Below, piece after piece: positions 1 to 6,292 of a stretch of 6,648 bases of DNA. The notes under the pieces were generated by a model. That model did not search any database, was not told where the DNA came from, and saw only the letters and a program-made list of their open reading frames with translations. Source of the stretch: Rhizobiaceae bacterium. Lineage in GTDB: Bacteria > Pseudomonadota > Alphaproteobacteria > Rhizobiales > Rhizobiaceae. The stretch covers positions 1 to 6,648 of the forward strand of contig SCRB01000503.1 of the NCBI GenBank assembly GCA_004299545.1, written 5' to 3'. Position numbers and translations under genes: made by a program. Within the stretch, counting starts at the first letter, position 1. Every line of letters starts with the position of its first letter.

Positions 1-1
1 G

Positions 2-18
2 CGGGCTTCTCTTGCCCG
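2..18 (-). terminator. Possible terminator stem after the acyltransferase gene, cut by window edge
   Basis: A 5-bp GC-only stem (CGGGC at 2-6 against GCCCG at 14-18) with a 7-base loop lies 22 bases past the stop codon of the minus-strand acyltransferase gene. A run of T that would make it a convincing intrinsic terminator would lie outside the window, so it cannot be judged. A short GC stem like this can also arise by chance. Confidence 0.25.
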
Positions 19-40
19 GTAACCCACCGCAAGCTGCCTT

Positions 41-1261
41 TTAGAGGCGCTTTGCGGCGCCCCTGAACCGGGCAAGTGAGGGCATTTCGACGAAACGCCA
101 GGTGAACCAGGATACGGAAAGCGTCAGGCAGATCATCGCAGCCGTGATCGCGACGCCGGTAGCGAGGTTCGATGTGGCGAAACCGGTGACGGCATCGCCG
201 TGATAGGTCATCGGGCCGATCAGCGAGGTGTGGAAAATACGGTCGGCAACGCCCCCTGCATTGATCATGCGCGACTGCACGAAAATGTGCGTCAGGTAGA
301 TCGAATAGGAGAGCGCCCCGAGCCAGAGGAACGGCTTCAGCCTCAAAACGTCGCTGACGAACCCGCGCTCATGCGCAAAGACGTTGATCGCGAAGGCGAA
401 TACGAACGGCGCGGCGATGCCCATGGCATTGTCGCCGGCCATGCTTACGAACACGAATAGGGCCACAAGCGTTGCGATCTCGGTGATCGTCCAGGCGGCG
501 CGGCCAGCCGGGTCGTGCTCTTCGGCAAGCCTCTGTCTTTCCTGCTTTATCGCCCGCCCCTGGAACCAGCACAAAAGAACGCCGAGCGAAAAGCCGTAGA
601 GGCAGCGCGCGAAGCCGTAATCCCAGGTCGCATCCATGTAATGCGGGGAAAGCTTCAGGAGCAGGATGGGGCCAAGGACCACGGGCGCGAGAAGGATCAG
701 CCATGCCCGCCTGCCGAAGGCCAGCATGACGAGCGCGAAGGTCACATACGCAAAAAATTCCGTCGAGATGCTCCAGCTCGGACTGTTCCAGCTCAGGCCA
801 TGCGCAAAACCGAGGCCATGGATGAGAAAGACGTTTTCAAGCAGGCTCGCGAGATTGTCGCCGCCGGAGAAGGGAGCTTCCCCTCCGTTACGCAATTGCG
901 GCAGCGCCAGCCGGAGCAATTCGAACCCGACAAAGGCGGCGAGCATGAAGATATGAAGCGGATAGAGCCTGCCGAAGCGCACGAACACGAAACGCACCGC
1001 GGCCTTCCCGTCTCCCAGGCGGTTGCCGTAGCCGCTGGCGATGACGAAGCCCGAAAGGACGAAGAAGAAATCGACGAAGAGATAGGAGGAACGCAGGAAG
1101 GCGCTGTCGGAAATCCCGTTCAGGACCGGGAAATGAAAAAGGGCCACGAGAAGCGCGCAGATGCCGCGCCAGGAATCGAGCACCTCATAACGCTCTCCCG
1201 CCTTTGCGATGGAGAGGTTTGCCGCCCTCTCCTCTCCCGTTCCGATCGCCACCTGTGCCAA
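41..1261 (-). CDS. Acyltransferase-3 family integral membrane protein (probable glycan O-acyltransferase)
   Basis: A 406-residue multi-spanning inner-membrane protein of the acyltransferase-3 (AT3/OafA/NodX-like) family. Members move an acyl group, often acetyl, onto surface sugars. Family hallmarks are visible in order: RGICALLVALFH at 32-43 with the conserved Arg and His, VDFFFVLSGFVIA at 63-75, RFGRLYPLH at 95-103, SPSWSISTEF at 160-169, SYSIYLTH at 318-325 and RFVEMPS at 389-395. About ten hydrophobic segments are present. There is no C-terminal SGNH domain, and the length is typical of the stand-alone AT3 form. The start is TTG: AGGAGG (plus-strand 1271-1276) sits 9 bases upstream, no ATG lies upstream of the first motif, and an internal GTG (residue 27) would leave only four residues before it. 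It follows the PuuD-like gene by 143 bp on the same strand. No glycan, lipopolysaccharide or Nod-factor genes are adjacent, so the substrate is unknown. The family is certain; the acetyl specificity is inferred. Confidence 0.93.
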   Translation of the reverse strand: MAQVAIGTGEERAANLSIAKAGERYEVLDSWRGICALLVALFHFPVLNGISDSAFLRSSYLFVDFFFVLSGFVIASGYGNRLGDGKAAVRFVFVRFGRLYPLHIFMLAAFVGFELLRLALPQLRNGGEAPFSGGDNLASLLENVFLIHGLGFAHGLSWNSPSWSISTEFFAYVTFALVMLAFGRRAWLILLAPVVLGPILLLKLSPHYMDATWDYGFARCLYGFSLGVLLCWFQGRAIKQERQRLAEEHDPAGRAAWTITEIATLVALFVFVSMAGDNAMGIAAPFVFAFAINVFAHERGFVSDVLRLKPFLWLGALSYSIYLTHIFVQSRMINAGGVADRIFHTSLIGPMTYHGDAVTGFATSNLATGVAITAAMICLTLSVSWFTWRFVEMPSLARFRGAAKRL

Positions 1262-1270
1262 ATCGGGTCG

Positions 1271-1276
1271 CCTCCT
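1271..1276 (-). promoter_or_regulatory. Shine-Dalgarno AGGAGG that sets the TTG start
   Basis: The minus strand reads AGGAGG here, 9 bases before the TTG at 1261-1259. This is the strongest ribosome-binding match in the left half of the window. It is the main reason for accepting a TTG start for the acyltransferase. Confidence 0.75.
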
Positions 1277-1324
1277 GTGTCAAGCAGGGACATTCCGCCA
1301 GAAATCCCTTGTGCTTGCTTAAGG

Positions 1325-1348
1325 CGGGGCAATTTGCGCGCCAATTTG
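1325..1348. repeat. Two tandem 12-bp direct repeats upstream of the acyltransferase gene
   Basis: CGGGGCAATTTG (1325-1336) is followed directly by CGCGCCAATTTG (1337-1348), 10 of 12 bases identical. They lie 64-87 bases upstream of the TTG start, in the only spacer where a promoter for that gene could sit. This could be a tandem regulator site, but two copies of a 12-mer may also be chance. I saw no clear -35/-10 pair here. An adjacent hairpin (1352-1369, GGCCTGT/ACAAGCC with one C-A mismatch and a 4-base loop) lies 36 bases past the PuuD-like stop codon. It has no T-run, so I do not call it a terminator. Confidence 0.3.
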
Positions 1349-1404
1349 GCCGGCTTGTCCGAACAGGCCTGGTCTGGAGCGGGGAGAGACACCGGTGGCG
1401 TTAT

Positions 1405-2178
1405 TTATTTCGTCAATCCGCGATGGTCGCGCACCGCCGCGCCGAAGGTCTCGAACAGGGCGCGGTTGACCGGATTGGTCTGCGGGTCGTATTCCGCATG
1501 CCACTGGACGCCGAGCGCGAAGCCCGGCGCATCCTGGATCCGGATCGCCTCGACCGTCTCGTCCTCGGCAAGCCCTTCGATGACGATCCGCTTGCCGGCC
1601 TCGAGGATCCCCTGCCCGTGCAGCGAGTTCACCCGGATGGTGTCGCGGCCGAAAATGCGTGCGAAAGCGCCTTTCGGCACCAACCGGACAGTATGGCGAT
1701 CCGCGAACACCACCGTGGGGTCGGGGTGGATTTCGCCGTTTTCGAGGCGCGGCATGCGGTGGTTCATGCGTCCCGGAAGCTCGCGGATTTCGGGATGCAG
1801 CGAGCCGCCGAAAGCGACGTTCATTTCCTGGAAGCCCCGACATATGCCGAAAACCGGCACCGCGCGCTCGACGCAGGCCTCGATCAGCGGCAGGGCGAGC
1901 GCATCGCGGTTCTCGTCATAGGGTTCGTATTTCGGGCTCGGCTCCGTGTGGAAGAGACGCGGATGGACGTTCGCCCGGGCGCCGGTGAGGATGATGCCGT
2001 CCACGGCATCGAGCAGCGCGGGAATGTCGGTCAAGGCCGGACTGCCTGCGAATACGAGCGGCAGGCCATGCACGACCTCTGCGACGGCCGAAAGATTCCT
2101 TTCTCCCGCCATTTGCACCGCGAACCGGTCCTCGACGATATGCCGATTGCCAATCACGCCAATAACGGGCCTCGCCAT
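1405..2178 (-). CDS. Gamma-glutamyl-gamma-aminobutyrate hydrolase family protein (peptidase C26, PuuD-like)
   Basis: A 257-residue cytosolic class I glutamine-amidotransferase-fold hydrolase. PuuD-type enzymes cleave gamma-glutamyl-GABA to glutamate and GABA in the putrescine utilisation route. Visible features are the N-terminal PVIGVIGNR (4-12), the LTGARANVHP loop (64-73), the nucleophile elbow GICRGFQEMNVAFGG with Cys113 (111-125), NSLHGQG (184-190), and GVQWHAEY (223-230) with His227 and Glu229 completing the Cys-His-Glu triad. Length matches PuuD (about 254). A GTG 24 bases upstream (2202) would add eight residues but has no ribosome-binding site. The ATG at 2178 has GGAAAGG about 9 bases upstream and puts the family N-terminus at residue 1, so I chose it. 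No puuA, puuB, puuC or transporter gene is nearby, so the physiological substrate is not settled and I give no symbol. Another gamma-glutamyl amide is possible. Confidence 0.9.
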   Translation of the reverse strand: MARPVIGVIGNRHIVEDRFAVQMAGERNLSAVAEVVHGLPLVFAGSPALTDIPALLDAVDGIILTGARANVHPRLFHTEPSPKYEPYDENRDALALPLIEACVERAVPVFGICRGFQEMNVAFGGSLHPEIRELPGRMNHRMPRLENGEIHPDPTVVFADRHTVRLVPKGAFARIFGRDTIRVNSLHGQGILEAGKRIVIEGLAEDETVEAIRIQDAPGFALGVQWHAEYDPQTNPVNRALFETFGAAVRDHRGLTK

Positions 2179-2509
2179 CGTCCGATGCCTTTCCGTCACC
2201 ACTGCAAAGCCGGGAATCTTCCGCCCCCCGCAATGCGGTCGCCGCGCCGGAAAACGCCAGCGACAAATTTCGCCCCGTCCACAGAATCAGCGGCAACACC
2301 TGCGTGAGAACTAAGCCCATTCCGCGCCGGATTGAAGGGGGAGCACCGGATCGACGGCGCCGGGCGCGGACAATCGGTTGTGAAGAGCCATGTCTTCGCC
2401 ATTTTACTGCCGATTTGGCGCGCAAAAGCGGATCATCCGCATTGCAGCAGGCAACCGATCCCGACAACGGGAAAAATGGATCGTTTCGCCGCGCAAAGCG
2501 TTCACGTGA

Positions 2510-2531
2510 CGGACTGTGGGGTCCGATTTTT
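2510..2531 (+). terminator. Weak hairpin plus T-run in the DUF992 leader
   Basis: CGGAC (2510-2514) pairs with GTCCG (2521-2525) around TGTGGG, followed by ATTTTT. The stem is only 5 bp. It could be the end of a short upstream transcript, an attenuator in the DUF992 leader, or chance. Confidence 0.22.
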
Positions 2532-2562
2532 CCGGGCCGCGCATCGGTGCGGACGTCCTTTA

Positions 2563-2568
2563 AAGGAG
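2563..2568 (+). promoter_or_regulatory. Shine-Dalgarno AAGGAG for the DUF992 gene
   Basis: AAGGAG lies 6 bases before the ATG at 2575. It decides the start against the in-frame ATG at 2332, and the resulting protein begins exactly with a signal peptide. Confidence 0.85.
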
Positions 2569-2574
2569 ATTGTC

Positions 2575-3096
2575 ATGAAAAAGATTCTTGCAGCAGCGAT
2601 TCTTGCAGGTGCGATGCCCCTCGGCACGATGGTGGCGAACGCCGCCGATCTGGTCAGGCAGGAGCCGCCCGTTTACGAGGGCGCCCGCGGAGGGGTCCGC
2701 ATCGGTTATCTGCATTGCGCGATCGGCGGCGGGATCGGCTATGTCCTCGGTTCCGCCAAGGAGGTCGATTGCGTTTTTCATCCGAGTTCGCGTTCTGGCC
2801 GGCTGGACCATTACACCGGCTACCTGAAGAAGCTTGGTGTCGATGTCGGCTTCACCACGCGCGGATCACTGGTGTGGGCCGTATTCGCGCCGACGGCCGG
2901 CTATCATCACGGCTCGCTCGCCGGCGTCTATAGAGGTGTGAGCGCCCAGGCGACGGTCGGCGCCGGCGTCGGGGCCAATGTCATGGTCGGCGGCACCGAA
3001 GGCTCGGTGCACCTGCAGACGATCAGCGTCCAGGGCCAACTCGGCCTGAACGCCGCCGCGACCGGCACCTCGATGACCCTTCATCCCGCCGGGTGA
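2575..3096 (+). CDS. DUF992 family exported protein, function unknown
   Basis: A 173-residue protein with a clear Sec signal peptide: Lys2-Lys3, a hydrophobic stretch at 4-21, and an ANA-AD cleavage site after residue 23. The mature part (about 150 residues) matches DUF992 as I know it: GYLHCAIGGGIGYVLGSAKEVDC (44-66, two segments), YTGYLKKLGVDVGFT (80-94), VWAVFAPTAG (100-109), then a Gly/Val/Ala-rich C-terminal half with VGAGVGANVMVGG and a closing VQGQLGLNAA. Cys48 and Cys66 are the only cysteines and could form a disulphide in the periplasm. The alternating small and hydrophobic pattern suggests a beta-rich fold; that is inference. It is a single-gene unit: divergent from the PuuD-like gene, convergent with the next gene, and ended by the hairpin at 3115-3148. 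No role can be assigned from context. Confidence 0.9.
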   Translation: MKKILAAAILAGAMPLGTMVANAADLVRQEPPVYEGARGGVRIGYLHCAIGGGIGYVLGSAKEVDCVFHPSSRSGRLDHYTGYLKKLGVDVGFTTRGSLVWAVFAPTAGYHHGSLAGVYRGVSAQATVGAGVGANVMVGGTEGSVHLQTISVQGQLGLNAAATGTSMTLHPAG

Positions 3097-3114
3097 CCAT
3101 GCAGAGATAACGTG

Positions 3115-3148
3115 AAAATCGGCCGCTGTTCGGGCGGCCGATTTTTTT
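3115..3148. terminator. Strong intrinsic terminator between convergent genes, probably bidirectional
   Basis: AAAATCGGCCGC (3115-3126) and GCGGCCGATTTT (3134-3145) form a perfect 12-bp stem with the 7-base loop TGTTCGG. On the plus strand it runs into seven T residues (3142-3148), a classic terminator 18 bases after the DUF992 stop codon. On the minus strand the same stem ends in four T residues, about 19 bases past the stop codon of the gene at 3167-3862. It can therefore serve both genes, more strongly on the plus side. Confidence 0.92.
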
Positions 3149-3166
3149 GGAGGAAGGCATGAACGC

Positions 3167-3862
3167 TCAATCGAGCGCGGCGCTCGCTAGTCTGAGCGAA
3201 TCCGGGCGCGGGGCGTTCGGGTCATTATTCGGTCGTATCGTCTGATGCGGATGATAATCCGTACGGATCACGCCCGACTTGTCCTGCCATGGCTGCCATG
3301 GATCCTGGACATGCGGCGTTGTCTGGACGTGGAAGGGCTTGCTCTGGACCGCCGAGCAATGGCCCGAGGTTTTCGTCTCGATGCGCGGCGGCTTGCCCGG
3401 CCCTTGCGAAAGATATTCCATGCTGCGCGTGCAGACATGGCCGCCCGACATGGTCGAAACCATCGAATACCCCTGCACGCCTCGCGGCAGATTGGTGAAA
3501 TCGACATTCAATTGACCCGGCAATTGACCTGCACTGGCGAACGCCAGCCGGTCGATATGGCGTGCCTCGCGCACCATGGCGGTCGTCTCGCGGTCCATTG
3601 CCGCCGAAATGCGCTCCATCTCCGCAAAGGGCGAAGCGATGCCGAAGCCATCGCCGGTCGGTGCGAAAACCACGTCGAACGGATTTGCAAAGCTGACGGC
3701 AGGCGGGTGATCGCCGGTATAACGGATACGCTCGAGCGAACCGTCCGGAAGGCGGACGGTCAGCACATGGCTGTTGCTGGATAAACTATGCGCAGCAGCC
3801 GTGCCGGCGATGCCGGCAGCGGCGAGAAGTGCGGCGCTGGCGAGGATTGCGGTACGATACAT
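3167..3862 (-). CDS. Exported hypothetical protein, no recognised family
   Basis: A 231-residue protein that I do not recognise. It begins with a Sec signal peptide: Arg3, an Ala/Leu-rich core at 5-20, and a cleavage site near AAA-HS at 22-25. The mature N-terminus, HVLTVRLPDGSLERIRYTGD (32-51), looks like a beta-hairpin. A helix with alternating charge follows at about 79-105 (FAEMERISAAMDRET). Two cysteines (Cys144 in GGHVCTRSM, Cys169 in SGHCSAV) could form a disulphide. The tail from about 176 is rich in Pro, His, Gln and Trp and looks disordered. The start is ATG with GGAG 9 bases upstream (plus-strand CTCC at 3872-3875). It is the only minus-strand gene between the DUF992 gene and argC, with its own terminator and a divergent spacer upstream, so it is probably monocistronic. 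That the protein is real is supported by the signal peptide and ribosome-binding site. Its function is unknown. Confidence 0.85.
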   Translation of the reverse strand: MYRTAILASAALLAAAGIAGTAAAHSLSSNSHVLTVRLPDGSLERIRYTGDHPPAVSFANPFDVVFAPTGDGFGIASPFAEMERISAAMDRETTAMVREARHIDRLAFASAGQLPGQLNVDFTNLPRGVQGYSMVSTMSGGHVCTRSMEYLSQGPGKPPRIETKTSGHCSAVQSKPFHVQTTPHVQDPWQPWQDKSGVIRTDYHPHQTIRPNNDPNAPRPDSLRLASAALD

Positions 3863-4097
3863 TGTACGAATCTCCTGCAGCTTGGAATGAACATCATTTC
3901 GTTTCCCGCTGCCGAAGCATCGGAAGAACGGTTACGTCACACCCCTGCCGGACAGGATTCGGGTGGATTTGGCAGCTTTATGGCAAAGGCGGTCACTGCG
4001 ACTCCACGACGCGGAACGCCGGATGCGCTGTTCCCGTCCATGATTGCATCCACGCCCTTTTGGTCTTATTTCCTCACCATTCGAGAGAGTGACGGCC
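3863..4097. other. Divergent spacer between the exported hypothetical gene and argC
   Basis: This 235-bp stretch must hold the promoters of both neighbours. For argC the best candidate is TTGCAT (4044-4049), 17 bases, then TATTTC (4067-4072), placing a transcript start about 20 bases before the ATG; each box matches the sigma-70 consensus at only 3 of 6 positions. A small imperfect dyad AATGA-ACA-TCATT (3886-3898) lies just upstream of the hypothetical gene. No arginine-repressor-like box is obvious, and no gene is supportable. Confidence 0.4.
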
Positions 4098-5039
4098 ATG
4101 CTTCCAAAAATCTTCATCGACGGCGAACACGGAACGACGGGGCTGCAGATCCGCAACCGCCTGGCCGCGCGCCGCGACCTGGACGTCCTCTCCATCCCCG
4201 AGGCGGAACGGCGTAACAACGCCATGCGCGCCGATTTCCTCGGAAAGGCGGATATCGCCATCCTGTGCCTGCCCGACGATGCGGCGCGCGAAGCCGCCCA
4301 GATGCTCGACGGCGTCAACTCGACGCGCGTGATCGACACCTCGACCGCGCATCGCACCCATCCCGATTGGGTCTATGGTTTCGCCGAAATGGAGACGGCA
4401 CAGAAAGACCGCATCGCCGGGGCGCGGCTGGTCGCCAATCCGGGCTGCTATCCGACCGGGGCGGTCGCGCTCATCCGGCCGCTGGTCGCCGCTGGGATTC
4501 TCCCCTCCGACTATCCCATCACCGTCAATGCCGTTTCCGGCTATACGGGCGGCGGCAAGCAGTTGATCGCGCAGATGGAGGATGAAAAGAACCCTGGCCA
4601 TATCGCCGCGCCGCATTTCCTCTATGGCCTGACCCTGCACCACAAGCATGTGCCTGAAATGAAGGTCCACGGATTGCTGGAGAACACACCGATCTTCTCC
4701 CCGAGCGTCGGTCGCTTCGCGCAGGGGATGATCGTTCAGGTGCCGCTTTATCTTTCGGAATTGAACGGGTCGCCGTCACTCGGCGATGTCCATGCCGCCC
4801 TCACCGCACACTATGCGGGCCAGGCGATCGTCGAAGTCGTGCCGCTGGAGGAATGCCATAAGCTCGCGCGCCTCGACCCGACCGAACTCAACGGCACTGA
4901 CCAGATGAAGCTCTATGTCTTCGGCACAGAGGGCGACGGCCGGATCAACCTCGTCGCGCTTCTCGACAACCTCGGCAAGGGCGCGTCGGGCGCGGCGGTG
5001 CAGAACATGGATCTGATGCTGGCGGGCACCCGGCACTGA
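4098..5039 (+). CDS. argC: N-acetyl-gamma-glutamyl-phosphate reductase (short, type 2)
   Basis: A 313-residue cytosolic enzyme of arginine biosynthesis. It reduces N-acetylglutamyl phosphate with NADPH to N-acetylglutamate semialdehyde, the third step of the pathway. It is the short alphaproteobacterial form (about 310 residues). Seen in order: the nucleotide-binding start [16 protein letters not shown] (4-19), [11 protein letters not shown] (56-66), DTSTAHR (80-86), the active-site [10 protein letters not shown] (112-121) with catalytic Cys117, VSGYTGGGK (146-154), and HKHVPEM (182-188) with the catalytic-type His184. The C-terminus ([18 protein letters not shown]) is the family's usual ending. 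The start is the ATG that begins [12 protein letters not shown], as in rhizobial homologues. The ribosome-binding site is weak (GAGAGA, about 10 bases upstream). An in-frame ATG 54 bases upstream would only add unrelated residues. No other arg gene is present, which fits the scattered arg genes of rhizobia. Its end converges with ctaA. Confidence 0.98.
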   Translation: MLPKIFIDGEHGTTGLQIRNRLAARRDLDVLSIPEAERRNNAMRADFLGKADIAILCLPDDAAREAAQMLDGVNSTRVIDTSTAHRTHPDWVYGFAEMETAQKDRIAGARLVANPGCYPTGAVALIRPLVAAGILPSDYPITVNAVSGYTGGGKQLIAQMEDEKNPGHIAAPHFLYGLTLHHKHVPEMKVHGLLENTPIFSPSVGRFAQGMIVQVPLYLSELNGSPSLGDVHAALTAHYAGQAIVEVVPLEECHKLARLDPTELNGTDQMKLYVFGTEGDGRINLVALLDNLGKGASGAAVQNMDLMLAGTRH

Positions 5040-5052
5040 CGCCCGGAAGCGG

Positions 5053-6150
5053 TCAGGCTCTGACGGCGAGCGTCCCCTCCTCCACAGGATAGCTGCCCTT
5101 CGTTCCGCGCCAGTGCGCCGCGGCGAAGCCGAGCACGATGATCGCCATCGCCTGATGGGCAAGGCCCAGGTCAATCGGGACCTGCATGAGAAGCGTCGTG
5201 ATGCCGAGAGCGGCCTGCAACGTCACGAGCATGAAGAAGAGAATGGCCCGGCGGGCATGGGTCGTGCGCGGCGCGCGGACCATGGTGAAAATCATCTGCG
5301 CCAGCGCACAGAGGAAAATCGTATAGGCACCGCAGCGGTGGATGAACTGCACGGTCTTCGGGTTTTCGAAGAAATTGCGCCAGATAGGCTCCAGAACGAG
5401 GAGATTGTCGGGAACGATGGCGCCGTCCATGAGCGGCCAGGTATTATAGGACATTCCCGCGTTCAGCCCGGCGACGAGAGCGCCGAGATAGATCTGGCAA
5501 AGCACCAGAAGGACCATGATGCCGGCGAATCGCCGCACGCCCCGATCCGCCGGCCTTTCGGAGTGAGGGGCAAGGCCGCGGGCGATCAGCATGGTCGCGG
5601 TGAAGATCAGGCAGGCCGTCGTCAGATGCGTTGCCAGACGGTACTGGCTGACATCGGTTCGATGCACCAGCCCCGAGGCCACCATCCACCAGCCGATCGC
5701 CCCTTGCAGGCCACCGAGCGCCAAGATGCCGACCAGCTTCGGCTTCAACCGCCGCTCGACGCATCCGAAAGCCCAAAGCAGGATCAGCGGCACTGCGAAA
5801 ATGACGCCGACGCTGCGGGCGATGAGCCGATGTGTCCACTCCCACCAGAAGATGTGCTTGAAGCCGGCAAGGTCCATATTCGAATGGATGGCCCGATATT
5901 CCGGTATCTGCTTGTATCTGGCGAACTCCTCCTGCCACTCGGCCTGGTTCAACGGCGGGATGACGCCATGGATCGGCTGCCATTCGGTGATGGAAAGTCC
6001 GGAGTTGGTCAGGCGGGTCGCACCGCCGACGACAAAAAGGCAGAAAAGCACGAGAAGCACGGCATAGAGCCAGCCGCGCACCAAAGCGCGGTTGCGACGG
6101 ACCCTGTCGGGAACGGCGGTGCGCATCGCATCGAAAGTGGCTGCCGTCAT
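5053..6150 (-). CDS. ctaA: Heme A synthase, Cox15/CtaA type
   Basis: A 365-residue inner-membrane enzyme that oxidises the C8 methyl of heme O to the formyl group of heme A, the cofactor of aa3-type cytochrome c oxidase. About eight membrane spans are visible. Four conserved His, in two pairs, fit heme ligation: His107 ([10 protein letters not shown]), His175 (YRLATHL), His271 ([10 protein letters not shown]) and His332 (LGLAHQAM). Other family blocks are [17 protein letters not shown] (41-57) with the catalytic-type Glu56, [12 protein letters not shown] (57-68), [15 protein letters not shown] (147-161) and NTWPLMDG (236-243). The first external loop has no cysteine, as in the alphaproteobacterial and mitochondrial class and unlike Bacillus CtaA. 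The start is ATG at 6150 with only a weak GAGAAC upstream; an ATG at residue 9 is possible. It stands apart from any other cta/cox gene, so heme O synthase and the oxidase subunits must be elsewhere. It converges with argC (13-bp gap). Confidence 0.97.
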   Translation of the reverse strand: MTAATFDAMRTAVPDRVRRNRALVRGWLYAVLLVLFCLFVVGGATRLTNSGLSITEWQPIHGVIPPLNQAEWQEEFARYKQIPEYRAIHSNMDLAGFKHIFWWEWTHRLIARSVGVIFAVPLILLWAFGCVERRLKPKLVGILALGGLQGAIGWWMVASGLVHRTDVSQYRLATHLTTACLIFTATMLIARGLAPHSERPADRGVRRFAGIMVLLVLCQIYLGALVAGLNAGMSYNTWPLMDGAIVPDNLLVLEPIWRNFFENPKTVQFIHRCGAYTIFLCALAQMIFTMVRAPRTTHARRAILFFMLVTLQAALGITTLLMQVPIDLGLAHQAMAIIVLGFAAAHWRGTKGSYPVEEGTLAVRA

Positions 6151-6192
6151 TGTTGTTCTCGTGATCCCGTTGCGGCTGTCGAAATAGCACCG

Positions 6193-6207
6193 CGCAAACC
6201 GTTTGCG
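6193..6207. promoter_or_regulatory. Palindrome in the ctaA/DUF2842 divergent spacer, candidate operator
   Basis: CGCAAAC-C-GTTTGCG has perfect 7-bp arms around one central base. It lies 43-57 bases upstream of the ctaA start. The arms resemble sites bound by LacI/PurR-family repressors, although the usual PurR-type site has no extra central base. A second inverted repeat (CGCGAC-AAGCC-GTCGCG, 6220-6236) follows 12 bases on. Operator function is inference; one such palindrome per several kilobases is also expected by chance. Confidence 0.35.
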
Positions 6208-6245
6208 GAGCGCTGTGGACGCGACAAGCCGTCGCGCAGGACAGA

Positions 6246-6274
6246 TTGCACATATCCGCCGCCCAGCCTAAAAG
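6246..6274 (+). promoter_or_regulatory. Candidate sigma-70 promoter of the DUF2842 gene
   Basis: TTGCAC (6246-6251) and TAAAAG (6269-6274) are separated by the ideal 17 bases. Transcription would start near 6281, about 12 bases before the ATG, so the 5' leader would hold little more than the ribosome-binding site. Matches are 3/6 and 4/6 to consensus. Confidence 0.3.
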
Positions 6275-6292
6275 CGCAAGAAAGGAAAGGCC

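Larger units (their letters stand above)
2179..2574. other. 396-bp divergent spacer with no gene; possible leader of the DUF992 gene
   Basis: This spacer separates the minus-strand PuuD-like start from the plus-strand DUF992 start, so it should carry both promoters. I found no convincing -35/-10 pair in either direction. The DUF992 frame is open upstream as far as an ATG at 2332, but that translation is Arg/His/Cys-rich and lacks a ribosome-binding site. I read it as non-coding. A small hairpin at 2510-2525 (CGGAC/GTCCG, 6-base loop) is followed within one base by five T residues, giving a weak terminator-like element 50 bases upstream of the DUF992 start. No tRNA, known riboswitch or repeat array is recognisable. 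Confidence 0.5.

Noticed and set aside
11..76. Perfect 10-bp inverted repeat CTTGCCCGGT (11-20) / ACCGGGCAAG (67-76)
   Set aside because: The arms are 46 bases apart and one lies inside the acyltransferase coding end. A match of this size at this distance is expected by chance in a window this long.
515..1921. Long plus-strand open frame of 468 codons across the acyltransferase and PuuD-like genes
   Set aside because: It lies antisense to two clearly recognisable proteins. Its translation is charged and low in hydrophobic residues with no domain, as is usual for antisense frames in GC-rich DNA.
1204..2307. Plus-strand open frame of 367 codons opposite the PuuD-like gene
   Set aside because: It mirrors a gene with an intact catalytic triad, has no ribosome-binding site and no recognisable motif.
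2332..2574. In-frame upstream extension of the DUF992 protein by 81 residues
   Set aside because: It would bury the signal peptide inside the protein. The extension has no ribosome-binding site and odd composition, while AAGGAG sits 6 bases before the ATG at 2575.
4013..4035. GGAAC/GTTCC inverted repeat upstream of argC, considered as a regulator site or extracytoplasmic sigma promoter
   Set aside because: The arms are only 5 bp with a 12-base gap, and the spacing does not fit a GGAAC-N16/17-GTT promoter.
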